NCBI GenBank assembly: GCA_040508545.1
Contig: JBEVMR010000103.1
Location: 1 to 10,703 of the forward strand
Length of the DNA stretch: 10,703 nt
Direction: 5' to 3'
Source of the DNA: VRUE01 sp040508545
Lineage (GTDB): Bacteria; Actinomycetota; Thermoleophilia; Solirubrobacterales; 70-9
Shown here in pieces: positions 1 through 6,219 of this stretch. The position numbers were made by a program, and so were the translations under genes. The notes beneath the pieces are model-generated. The model was not told where the DNA came from and ran no database searches. It saw nothing but the letters and a program-made list of their open reading frames with translations. The stretch's first letter is position 1. The number at the start of each line of letters is the position of its first letter.

Positions 1-78
1 GTTCAAACCTCAACCACACTCGAGATCCGCGCACCCCGCGTCGCGCAAGTCGTACGGCAGCCCCTGTGAACGGGGAAC

Positions 79-84
79 TAAGCT
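79..84 (+). promoter_or_regulatory. Possible -10 box of the tRNA-Arg gene
   Basis: The hexamer TAAGCT matches the TANNNT -10 pattern. It lies 9 nt before the first base of the tRNA, so transcription would begin just upstream of the mature 5' end. I see no convincing -35 at 16-18 nt spacing. Bases 1-93 otherwise hold no gene that I can support; a small CCCC/GGGG hairpin at 61-75 has no T-tract. Confidence 0.3.
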
Positions 85-93
85 CCAAGTCAA

Positions 94-167
<74 letters not shown>

Positions 168-169
168 TC

Positions 170-886
170 ATGGATCGAATCATGGACACCCGCCCGCCGC
201 GGGGGGCGCTGGCGGTGGTCGTAGTCGGCCTCGTCGCCTGCGTGGCCGCCTGGCTGCTCTCGACCGACGAGGTGGGTGGCAGCTCGGTGGAGATCGAATG
301 GGTGGCGCAAGCGCCACTTCCCGACTCGCCGCCTGCGCCGATCCCGGGCGGCGGCTCGATGCGCCTCGAAGACGGTGGCCTACGTGTAACCGAAACCAAC
401 ATCAACGGCGAACGGATCTACCGCGCCACGTCGGTGCTCAGGATCGAGCCCGGCTCGGCCGTCGGACAGGCGCGGGTGAACTGCAGAATGCGAGGCGGCC
501 GCGGCGCCGAACTGGGCCGAACGGTCAACAGCCGCGGCGCCTTCCCCCGCTCCAGTGGCGAATACAACCTGACCAAGCAGGAAGTGCCGGGCAGCGTCGG
601 CGTCAGGCTGCCGATCCAGGGGGCCGAATTCGCCTCGCTGGAAATGGAAGACGCCTTCTCGACCTTCACCGACCTGCCGGGGGTCGTCGTCAGCTGGATG
701 CCGTACCGGACCGCCTCCCAGGAATGGCAGTGGGGACTCCCCGAGGGTCGCCCCACCGAGCCGCTCGCGCTTGGCTTCGCCACCTTCTGGCGAGCAGCGG
801 GTGAGCCCTCGGTCAAGGTGCTCTGCACGCTGGAGACGGGCGCCGGCAAGGCAGCGGTCCGCACCGCGGGCGCCCTCAGGCCTTAG
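170..886 (+). CDS. Unrecognised envelope protein (N-terminal membrane anchor or lipoprotein signal)
   Basis: I do not recognise this 238-residue protein. A short charged N-terminus with several arginines (to about residue 12) is followed by a hydrophobic stretch at 14-30. That stretch contains LVAC, with Cys24 in lipobox position, so the protein is either lipidated at Cys24 or held by one membrane helix. Residues 45-63 are rich in Pro and Gly, like a linker. The remaining ~170 residues look like a soluble, beta-rich domain facing outward. Its only two cysteines, Cys105 and Cys219, could form a disulfide. The start ATG (170) has no Shine-Dalgarno and follows the tRNA by 2 nt; a second in-frame ATG is at 182. 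The 3' end overlaps the convergent SRAP gene by 11 bp, with no terminator between them. Codon use resembles the neighbours, supporting a real gene. Confidence 0.75.
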   Translation: MDRIMDTRPPRGALAVVVVGLVACVAAWLLSTDEVGGSSVEIEWVAQAPLPDSPPAPIPGGGSMRLEDGGLRVTETNINGERIYRATSVLRIEPGSAVGQARVNCRMRGGRGAELGRTVNSRGAFPRSSGEYNLTKQEVPGSVGVRLPIQGAEFASLEMEDAFSTFTDLPGVVVSWMPYRTASQEWQWGLPEGRPTEPLALGFATFWRAAGEPSVKVLCTLETGAGKAAVRTAGALRP

Positions 887-1676
887 GCGCAACCAGCAGC
901 TCGGGCCCCTCGCTCCCTTTGCCGACCTTGTTCAGCTTCGGGTTGGCCGGGGCGCCTTCCATCCGCGAAGCAGGCAGAGGGCCGCACATCGCGATCGCGT
1001 CCTCGACCTCGAGATCCGGGCGCAGCCAGGCCGCCTCCGCCTCCGGGTTGGGCAGGATCGCCGGCATTCGGTCGTGCACCTTGGCGACGACGTCGTTCGG
1101 GGTCGTGGTGACGATCGTGCAGCTGTAGAGCCAGCCCTCCTCGAAGCCCCGATCGTCTGGGTCCTCCCACTCCTTGCGCGTGCAGAGCCCGGCGAAGGCG
1201 AAGGGCTCGCCACCGTCGACGGTGAAGCGCCAGGGCTGGCGCGGCTGCTTGGGATCCTCGGCCACCATCCACTCGTAGAAGCCGTCGGCGACGATCAGGC
1301 AGCGGTGGCGGAACTTGCCGACCAGCGGCGAGTAGGCGCGGCTCGACGTGAGGTTCTCGGCTTTGGCATTGATCATCCGGTAGCCGACCTTGAGGTCCTT
1401 GGCCCAGCGCGGCACCAGGCCCCAGCGCATCAGCCGCGCCTCGCGCTCGCCGGCGGCAGCCTCCTCGGGATCGGGGGAGGCGCGCACCGTCAGCACCTCC
1501 TGGGTCGGCGCCACGTTGAAGCGCGCGAGACCCGATTCCACTTTTTTCACCCGCTCCTTGCTCGGCGGTGGCGCCTCGCCGGAGGAGTTGCGCTCCAGCG
1601 AGCGTTCCAGCTCGACCTGGAAGCGATCGGCGATCGTCTTCGTGTCTTTCGCCGTGACCGTGAAGCGTCCGCACAT
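876..1676 (-). CDS. SRAP domain protein (YedK/HMCES family, abasic-site DNA-protein crosslinker)
   Basis: This 266-residue protein has all the hallmarks of the SRAP family. Members form a stable thiazolidine crosslink to abasic sites in single-stranded DNA and so shield them. The start was set at MCGRF because Cys2 becomes the N-terminal catalytic residue after Met removal. A longer in-frame start at 1727 would bury it and is rejected. Other active-site residues visible are Asn103 (in MINAKAE), Glu135 (FYEW) and His201 (KVHDRMP), matching E. coli YedK Cys2, Asn75, Glu105 and His160. The protein is longer than YedK, mainly through a polar Pro/Lys/Glu-rich insertion near residues 28-48 and a C-terminal tail from about 235. 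It is the last gene of the leftward operon, starting 2 nt after the dehydratase stop. Its end overlaps the convergent gene by 11 bp. Confidence 0.96.
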   Translation of the reverse strand: MCGRFTVTAKDTKTIADRFQVELERSLERNSSGEAPPPSKERVKKVESGLARFNVAPTQEVLTVRASPDPEEAAAGEREARLMRWGLVPRWAKDLKVGYRMINAKAENLTSSRAYSPLVGKFRHRCLIVADGFYEWMVAEDPKQPRQPWRFTVDGGEPFAFAGLCTRKEWEDPDDRGFEEGWLYSCTIVTTTPNDVVAKVHDRMPAILPNPEAEAAWLRPDLEVEDAIAMCGPLPASRMEGAPANPKLNKVGKGSEGPELLVAPKA

Positions 1677-1678
1677 AG

Positions 1679-2671
1679 CTAGGCAGGGACCTTTGCAGGC
1701 CGCGCCTGCGGATGCTCGCGATACCACTCGAGCGTGTGGCGCAGGCCGTCCCCGAGATCTACCTCCGGCCGCCAGCCGGTCAGCTCGCGCAGCTTGGTCG
1801 AGTCGACGAACTGGCGGTCGATCTCGCCGTCGGGATTTCCCGTCCCCTGGAAGTCCGGCTCGACGCCGCCGCCCGCCGCGGAGGTGATCAGCTCGACCAC
1901 CTCCCGCACCGAGTGCGGGCGCTCGCCGCCGGCGTTGAACGCCTCCCCTGCCGCTCCGCCGTCGAGCGCACCGGCAATCGCCAGGTAGGCGGAGGCGGCA
2001 TCGTCGACGTGGAGGAAATCTCGCTCCGGACTCCCGTCAGAGCGAATCACCGGCGGCCGGCCCTCGAGCACGGCCACCGCGGTCTCGGGGATCAGGCGGG
2101 AGAAGTTGAGGTCGCCGCCGCCGTAGACGTTGGCGAAGCGGGTCACCGCCAGCGGCAGGTCGTAGGCCTTTGCATAGCTGCGCGCAATCGTGTCAGCCGC
2201 CGCCTTGCTGGCGTCGTAGGGGTAGGCGGCGCGCAGCGGGAAGTCCTCGCGGTAGGGGAGCTCTGGGCTCGAGCCGTAGGCCTTGTCCGAGGAGGCGAAG
2301 ACGATCCGCGCCACCTCGTGGGTGCGGCAGGCTTCGAAGACGTTCCAGGCGCCTCGAACATTGACCTCGAAGGTCTCCAATGGGGACTTGCGGGCGACAC
2401 CCACGATCGTCTGGGCAGCGAGGTGGAAGACCGAGTCCGTCCCCGTCACAGCCCGTGCCACCGCCTCTGCGTCGCGTAGGTCGGCCTCGACCAGTTCCAC
2501 CTCGTCGCGGATCTTCTGCAGGTCCAGGCCCGAGCGACGCTCGCCGCCGACGTCTGCAAGGCGGGGCGCCGGGCGGTCCAGCACGCGCACTGCCTCGCCA
2601 CGCTCCAAGAGCGCCCGGGCGAGGTGCGAGCCGACGAAGCCGTGAGCGCCGCTGACGAGGGCCAGGCTCAT
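1679..2671 (-). CDS. Nucleotide-sugar 4,6-dehydratase/epimerase (SDR), probably acting on CDP-glucose
   Basis: A 330-residue extended short-chain dehydrogenase. The Rossmann NAD(P) motif GAHGFVG is at residues 8-14. The catalytic serine lies in SSDK (127-130), and the YxxxK pair is Tyr152/Lys156. The sugar-nucleotide region contains VYGGGDLNFSRLIP (182-195) and PPVIRSDGSPERDFLHVDD. Its start overlaps the cytidylyltransferase stop as ATGA. From that partnership I infer conversion of CDP-glucose to CDP-4-keto-6-deoxyglucose, the entry to 3,6-dideoxy and related 6-deoxy sugars of surface polysaccharides. The motif differs from classical RfbG enzymes, which as I recall read GNVIGGGDW, so another CDP- or GDP-sugar reaction is possible. 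No RfbH-type 3-dehydrase gene lies in the window. Family is certain; exact substrate is not. Confidence 0.88.
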   Translation of the reverse strand: MSLALVSGAHGFVGSHLARALLERGEAVRVLDRPAPRLADVGGERRSGLDLQKIRDEVELVEADLRDAEAVARAVTGTDSVFHLAAQTIVGVARKSPLETFEVNVRGAWNVFEACRTHEVARIVFASSDKAYGSSPELPYREDFPLRAAYPYDASKAAADTIARSYAKAYDLPLAVTRFANVYGGGDLNFSRLIPETAVAVLEGRPPVIRSDGSPERDFLHVDDAASAYLAIAGALDGGAAGEAFNAGGERPHSVREVVELITSAAGGGVEPDFQGTGNPDGEIDRQFVDSTKLRELTGWRPEVDLGDGLRHTLEWYREHPQARPAKVPA

Positions 2672-3399
2672 CGCGCACCCGCCTCGGCCAGCGCCTTCCA
2701 GGGCGCCTCACCGGAGGCCCAGAGGTCGCCGAGGACGACAGCGTCCTTGTAGGTGTCCATGCAGTCCCAGAACCCCTCGTGCCGGTAGGCGAAGAGCTGC
2801 CCGTCGGCGGCCAAGCGGGTCAGCGGCTCGCGCTCGAGCACGCTCTTCTCGCCCAGATAGCCAAGCGCGCCCGGCTCGAAGCAGAAGAAGCCGCCGTTGA
2901 TCCAGTGCTCGCTGCGGGGCTTCTCGGCGAACCCGTCGACCCTCCCCCCCTCGCCGAGCTCAGCGACTCCCCATTGCAGGTGCGGCCGAACCGCGGTCAT
3001 CGTCCCCAGGCCACCGTGCTGGCGGTGGAAGCCGAGCAGGGCGCCGAGGTCGATGTCGGCGACACCGTCGGCGTAGGTGGCGCAGAAGGTTTCCGCCTCG
3101 AGGCGATCCCGGAGACAGGCGAGCCGGCCGCCGGTGGGCGTATCCACACCGGTCTCCACGCACTCGACCGTGACCCCGCCCGGCCATTCCTCGCCCTCGA
3201 CGAACTCCTCGACCGACTCCCCCAGGTACCCGGTGGCGAGCAGAAAGCGCTCGAATCCCTGCGCGGCGTAGATGCCGATCACGTGCCAGAGGATCGGCAT
3301 GCCGCCGATCTCCACCAGCGCCTTGGGCACGGTCTCGGTCCGCTCACGCAGCCGCGTGCCGCGGCCACCACAAAGGATGACTACCGGTGGCTTAGCCAC
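2668..3399 (-). CDS. rfbF: Glucose-1-phosphate cytidylyltransferase (RfbF)
   Basis: This 243-residue nucleotidyltransferase makes CDP-glucose from CTP and glucose-1-phosphate. Visible signatures are the nucleotide-binding GGRGTRL (11-17), VEIGG with PILWH, TGVDTPTGGRL (83-93), the metal-site region DGVADID (111-117), EKP (159-161), INGGFF (167-172) and GFWDCMDT (209-216). The TGxDTxTGGRL and INGGFF/GFW.xMDT combination is typical of RfbF rather than RmlA or GalU. I chose GTG at 3399, which overlaps the upstream stop in GTGGCTAA. A TTG at 3405, two codons upstream, is an alternative. Neither has a clear Shine-Dalgarno, so translation is probably coupled to the sulfur-carrier gene. The substrate could come from the mutase encoded at 6918-8273. 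It overlaps the next gene by 4 nt. Confidence 0.93.
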   Translation of the reverse strand: MAKPPVVILCGGRGTRLRERTETVPKALVEIGGMPILWHVIGIYAAQGFERFLLATGYLGESVEEFVEGEEWPGGVTVECVETGVDTPTGGRLACLRDRLEAETFCATYADGVADIDLGALLGFHRQHGGLGTMTAVRPHLQWGVAELGEGGRVDGFAEKPRSEHWINGGFFCFEPGALGYLGEKSVLEREPLTRLAADGQLFAYRHEGFWDCMDTYKDAVVLGDLWASGEAPWKALAEAGAR

Positions 3400-3664
3400 C
3401 CGCAACAGCAGGCAAAATCGTTACCTCGTCGCCCTCGCTGATCGCGGTCTCGAGGCCCTGCTGGAAGCGGATGTCCTCGCCGCTGACGTAGACGTTGACG
3501 AAACGGCGCAGGTCGCCGTCCTGGGTGATCCGCTCGCGCAGGTCGGTATGCGCCTCGAAGACGGCGTCGAGCACCTCTCCCACGGTGGAGCCGGACACCT
3601 CCACCTCGGCGTCGCCGCCGGTCGCGGCGCGCAATTGGGTCGGGATCTTCACGGTGACTGCCAT
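3392..3664 (-). CDS. MoaD/ThiS-family sulfur carrier protein (CysO-like)
   Basis: A 90-residue beta-grasp protein ending in the bare Gly-Gly tail (ILPAVAGG) that sulfur carriers need for adenylation and thiocarboxylation. It is close in style to mycobacterial CysO: an IPTxLR start strand, TGG near residue 15, RRFVNVYVxxEDIRF in the centre and GDEVTILPAVAGG at the end. In CysO the C-terminal thiocarboxylate donates sulfur to a PLP enzyme (CysM) acting on O-phosphoserine. Here the gene shares one base with the stop of a PLP enzyme of threonine-synthase type (TGATG), so that enzyme is the obvious partner. No activating MoeZ-type enzyme and no Mec+-type JAMM protease is present in the window; both would have to be elsewhere. 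A role only in molybdopterin synthesis is less likely because no moa gene is near. Confidence 0.93.
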   Translation of the reverse strand: MAVTVKIPTQLRAATGGDAEVEVSGSTVGEVLDAVFEAHTDLRERITQDGDLRRFVNVYVSGEDIRFQQGLETAISEGDEVTILPAVAGG

Positions 3665-4899
3665 CAGACGGCTACCTCCTGGTGCTCGAACTCGGACTCG
3701 AAGCTCTCGAGATCGGGATCGATCTCGTGCATGTGGAAGCTATCGCGTGCCGCGTCGAGCGTCTTCAGACCCTCGCCGGTGATGTACACGACCACCCGCT
3801 CACCGGCGCCGATGTCGCCGCGCTCGGCCAACTTGGCGAGAACGCCGATGGTCACCCCGCCCGCGGTCTCGGTGAAGATCCCCGTCGTCTCCGCCAGCAG
3901 GCGGATGCCCGCTCGGATCTCCTCGTCGTCGACGGAGTCGATCGCGCCGCCGCTGCGCCGCGCCTGCTCGATCGCATAGGGCCCGTCGGCCGGATCGCCG
4001 ATCGCCAGGCTCTTCGCGATCGTCTCCGGCTTCTGCGGCTTGCAGACGTCCCAGCCTTCGGCGAAGGCGGTCGCCACCGGGCTGCAGCCAAGCGCCTGAG
4101 CGCCGTTGAAGACCGGCTGCTCGCCCTCGACCAGGCCCAGGTCGGTCCACTCCTGGAACCCGCGGGCGACCTTGGTGAAAAGCGAGCCGGAGGCAATCGG
4201 GCAGACGACACGGTCGGGAAGCTCCCAGCCGAGCTGCTCGGCAGTCTCGTAGGCGAGCGTCTTAGAGCCCTCGGCGTAGTAGGGGCGCAGGTTGACGTTG
4301 ACGAAAGCCCAGGGGCGGGTTTCGGCCAGCTGGGTGCAGAGCCGGTTGACGTCGTCGTAGTTGCCGCGCACGCCGACGAGGTTGGTGCCGTAGATCCCGG
4401 TTGCGAGCAGCTTCTGCTCCTCGAGGTTGGCCGGAACGAGGACGTAGGACTCCAGCCCGGCAGCGGCGGCGTGGGCGGCGACCGCGTTGGCCAGGTTTCC
4501 AGTCGAAGCGCAGGCTACGGTCTTGAAGCCCAGCTCCTGAGCCTTCGCCACCGCGACCGCGACGACCCGGTCCTTGAACGAGTGGGTCGGGTTGGCGGCG
4601 TCGTTCTTGATCCAGACCTCGGCATCGAGCCCGAGCCGCTCGGCCAGGCGGTCGGCCTTGACCAGCGGCGTCAGCCCGGGCTCGAGCGGATCGAGCGGGC
4701 GCCCGCTGAACGGCAGGAAATCGCCGTAGCGCCAGATCCCTTGCGAGCCGGCCTGGATCCGCCGCTTCGCCTCGGCAGCGTCAAGCCCGGAGAGGTCGTA
4801 GGTGACTTCCAGGGGGCCAAAGCAGTTCTCACAGGCGTAGCTGGCGCCCAGTTCGTAGGTCGCCCCGCACTCCTTGCACTTCAAGCTCTCGACTGACAT
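3664..4899 (-). CDS. thrC: Threonine-synthase-like PLP enzyme, SAM-riboswitch controlled
   Basis: A 411-residue fold-type II PLP enzyme. An N-terminal zinc ribbon uses Cys8, Cys11, Cys23 and Cys26. The PLP lysine is Lys109 in NPTHSFKDR, followed by CASTGNLANAVAAHAA and a phosphate-binding ASGS loop. ETAGGVT and GEGLKTLD lie near the C-terminus. By family it converts O-phosphohomoserine to threonine. The motif has THSFKDR where typical threonine synthases have TGSFKDR, placing it in a distinct subgroup. The leader carries a SAM-I riboswitch and the next gene is a sulfur carrier with a 1-nt overlap. Regulation and neighbours therefore point to sulfur/methionine metabolism, and homocysteine formation from O-phosphohomoserine is a real alternative. 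AGAGG ends 5 nt before the ATG and supports the start. Fold and cofactor are secure; the reaction is uncertain. Confidence 0.92.
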   Translation of the reverse strand: MSVESLKCKECGATYELGASYACENCFGPLEVTYDLSGLDAAEAKRRIQAGSQGIWRYGDFLPFSGRPLDPLEPGLTPLVKADRLAERLGLDAEVWIKNDAANPTHSFKDRVVAVAVAKAQELGFKTVACASTGNLANAVAAHAAAAGLESYVLVPANLEEQKLLATGIYGTNLVGVRGNYDDVNRLCTQLAETRPWAFVNVNLRPYYAEGSKTLAYETAEQLGWELPDRVVCPIASGSLFTKVARGFQEWTDLGLVEGEQPVFNGAQALGCSPVATAFAEGWDVCKPQKPETIAKSLAIGDPADGPYAIEQARRSGGAIDSVDDEEIRAGIRLLAETTGIFTETAGGVTIGVLAKLAERGDIGAGERVVVYITGEGLKTLDAARDSFHMHEIDPDLESFESEFEHQEVAV

Positions 4900-4920
4900 C
4901 CGATCCTCTTTTCTTACCTA

Positions 4921-4949
4921 GAGAAAAACCTCCGCCTTGTGGGGGAGGT
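4921..4949 (-). terminator. Rho-independent terminator of the SAM riboswitch expression platform
   Basis: On the minus strand ACCTCC (4949-4944) pairs with GGAGGT (4933-4928), with two inner C-G pairs possible around one bulged C, followed by TTTTT (4928-4924). The antiterminator alternative is GTGGGG (4970-4965) with CCCCAC (4944-4939). It would use both the 3' strand of aptamer helix P1 and the 5' part of the terminator. This is the standard arrangement for termination when SAM is bound. A separate 12-nt perfect palindrome, GTCCGATCGGAC (4948-4959), overlaps the base of the terminator. Confidence 0.88.
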
Positions 4950-4966
4950 CCGATCGGACGTCTTCC

Positions 4967-5085
4967 CCACATCTTCCAGGTCCTCAACCGCAACCTGCTG
5001 GAGTTGGCACCTCCCCTCGAACCCGATGGTTCGAGGTGGTTGCCGGGGCTTCTGCGGGCCAGTCCCTCCACCCCTCTAGATGTGG
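4967..5085 (-). promoter_or_regulatory. SAM-I (S-box) riboswitch aptamer
   Basis: The minus-strand leader matches the S-box consensus in order. P1 is CCACATCT (5085-5078) with AGATGTGG (4974-4967), 8 perfect pairs. P2 is closed by GGGG (5074-5071) with CCCC (5048-5045) and encloses GGAGGGACTGGCCCG. The conserved GGCAACC follows at 5044-5038. The P3 hairpin is CCTCGAACC (5036-5028) with GGTTCGAGG (5023-5015) and a 4-nt loop. Next comes GGTGCCAACTCCAGCAGG, then P4 CAGGT (4997-4993) with ACCTG (4981-4977), and TGGAAGATG leading back into P1. High SAM should favour P1 and the downstream terminator, switching the five-gene operon off. Presence of P4 argues for SAM-I rather than SAM-IV. Confidence 0.95.
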
Positions 5086-5101
5086 CGCTTATGTAGGGCA
5101 A

Positions 5102-5107
5102 AGCCTA
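5102..5107 (-). promoter_or_regulatory. Possible -10 box of the riboswitch operon
   Basis: On the minus strand TAGGCT fits TANNNT and would start transcription near 5095, about 10 nt before the first base of riboswitch helix P1. Other AT-richer matches (around 5088-5096) would start inside or at the edge of P1 and are less likely. No good -35 is seen. Confidence 0.3.
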
Positions 5108-5158
5108 CCAGGGGCAATCAAGGGGAAGTTTCGTTCACTGTGCCGATGCCTGGGCGTC

Positions 5159-5164
5159 TAACCT
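5159..5164 (+). promoter_or_regulatory. Possible -10 box of the rightward corA transcript
   Basis: TAACCT fits TANNNT. TTCACT (5134-5139) is a weak -35 at 19-nt spacing. The start of transcription would fall at or just before the ATG at 5173, giving a leaderless or near-leaderless message for a frame different from that of corA. Confidence 0.35.
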
Positions 5165-5172
5165 AGTGCGCG

Positions 5173-5292
5173 ATGCCCGACCAAACCGCAGAGACGCTGA
5201 GCGCGACCGATGCCGAACCTTCCGAAACCGAGGCTGCGTCGGGCAGCGCGGCGAGGCGAGACGATCTCGCCCGCCCAACGGACCGAGCCTGA
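5173..5292 (+). other. Possible short leaderless ORF overlapping the corA start
   Basis: An ATG 8 nt after a candidate -10 box opens a 39-codon frame beginning MPDQTAETL and ending in TGA at 5290-5292. Its composition (acidic, Ala/Ser/Thr-rich, GC-rich third positions) resembles a disordered protein N-terminus. It overlaps the first 28 codons of corA in another frame. It could be a regulatory upstream ORF, a frameshifted true N-terminus of corA, or chance. Confidence 0.22.
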
Positions 5293-6217
5293 AGCGCCCC
5301 GAGTCGAGCAGATCGACTCCTCAGGCCTGCGCTGGGTCAACATCGAGCAGCCCGGTGCGCTCGAGCGCGGCTGGCTGGAGACCCACTTCGACTTCCACGC
5401 CCTCGATCTCGAGGACGTCCTCTCGCGCAACCAGCGGCCGAAGATAGACGTCTACGACGACTACCTCTTCATCGTCCTCCACTTCCCGATCTTCGACCCC
5501 GCGGTCGGCCGCCTCGGCGCCGGCGAGCTCGACCTCTTCGTCGGCCCCGGCTACGTGGTGACGATTCCCAACCAGCCCCTGCAGCCGGTCGAGTACCTCT
5601 TCGAGCGCTGCCGGGCCAAGGAGGAGCTGCGCGAGCAGCTCTTCTCGCGCGGCTCCGGCTACCTGCTCTACCGCCTCGTCGACGACAGCTTCGACTACTG
5701 CTTCCCGATGCTGCGCAAGATCGGCAACAAGCTCGACGCGCTCGAGGACGACATCTTCGAGGGTCGCTCGGAGGAGGTCGTGCGCGACATCTCCAACGTC
5801 AAGCAGGAGATCATCAACTTCCGCAAGGTGATCCGGCCGCAGCGGCCGGTGCTGCGCGACCTGGAGAAAGTCAAGCAGCGCTACCTGGCGACCGACCTCG
5901 ACCTGGAGATCTACTTCGACGACATCGTCGACGCCCACGAGCGGATCTGGGACATGCTCGAGAACTACAAGGAGGTAGTCGAGGCTCTGGCCGAGACCAA
6001 CGAGTCGGTGATCTCGCACCGGGTCAACGACATCCTCCGCGTCCTCACCTCGATCAGCGTCATCGTCCTGCCGCTGACCCTGATCGCCAGCATCTGGGGC
6101 GCCAACGTCCACGTCCCGGGCGAGGGCGACACGACCGCGTTCTGGATCCTGCTCGGAGCGATGGTCACGATCCTCCTCGCGATGGTCGGCTACTTCCGCA
6201 ATCGCGGCTGGCTTTAG
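5210..6217 (+). CDS. corA: CorA-family divalent cation channel (GAN variant)
   Basis: A 335-residue CorA/MRS2-family protein. These form pentameric inner-membrane channels for Mg2+ or related divalent ions. The cytoplasmic domain covers about residues 35-275, including NQRPKIDVYDDYLFIVLHFP and a long charged helical region at 160-275. Two C-terminal membrane helices follow (about 277-297 and 309-329), with a short basic tail ending RNRGWL, as in the family. The selectivity motif after helix 1, normally GMN, reads GAN at 297-299 (SIWGANVHVPGEGD), so ion preference may differ. ATG 5210 is the first possible start in this frame: an in-frame TGA lies at 5198-5200. It has no good Shine-Dalgarno. 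It is transcribed divergently from the riboswitch operon. Confidence 0.94.
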   Translation: MPNLPKPRLRRAARRGETISPAQRTEPEAPRVEQIDSSGLRWVNIEQPGALERGWLETHFDFHALDLEDVLSRNQRPKIDVYDDYLFIVLHFPIFDPAVGRLGAGELDLFVGPGYVVTIPNQPLQPVEYLFERCRAKEELREQLFSRGSGYLLYRLVDDSFDYCFPMLRKIGNKLDALEDDIFEGRSEEVVRDISNVKQEIINFRKVIRPQRPVLRDLEKVKQRYLATDLDLEIYFDDIVDAHERIWDMLENYKEVVEALAETNESVISHRVNDILRVLTSISVIVLPLTLIASIWGANVHVPGEGDTTAFWILLGAMVTILLAMVGYFRNRGWL

Positions 6218-6219
6218 CA

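Noticed and set aside
1..20. GTTCAAACC at the left edge as the tail of another tRNA (T-loop-like TTCAAAC)
   Set aside because: The following bases do not give a consistent T stem, acceptor strand or CCA, and the upstream part is outside the window.
3682..4896. 404-codon plus-strand ORF
   Set aside because: It is the exact antisense shadow of the PLP enzyme gene; composition is typical of a complement frame and it has no motif.
4967..5085. SAM-IV or another actinobacterial SAM-switch class instead of SAM-I
   Set aside because: A clear P4 helix and the S-box strings GGCAACC, GGTGCCAACTCCAGCA and TGGAAGATG in the right order fit SAM-I better.
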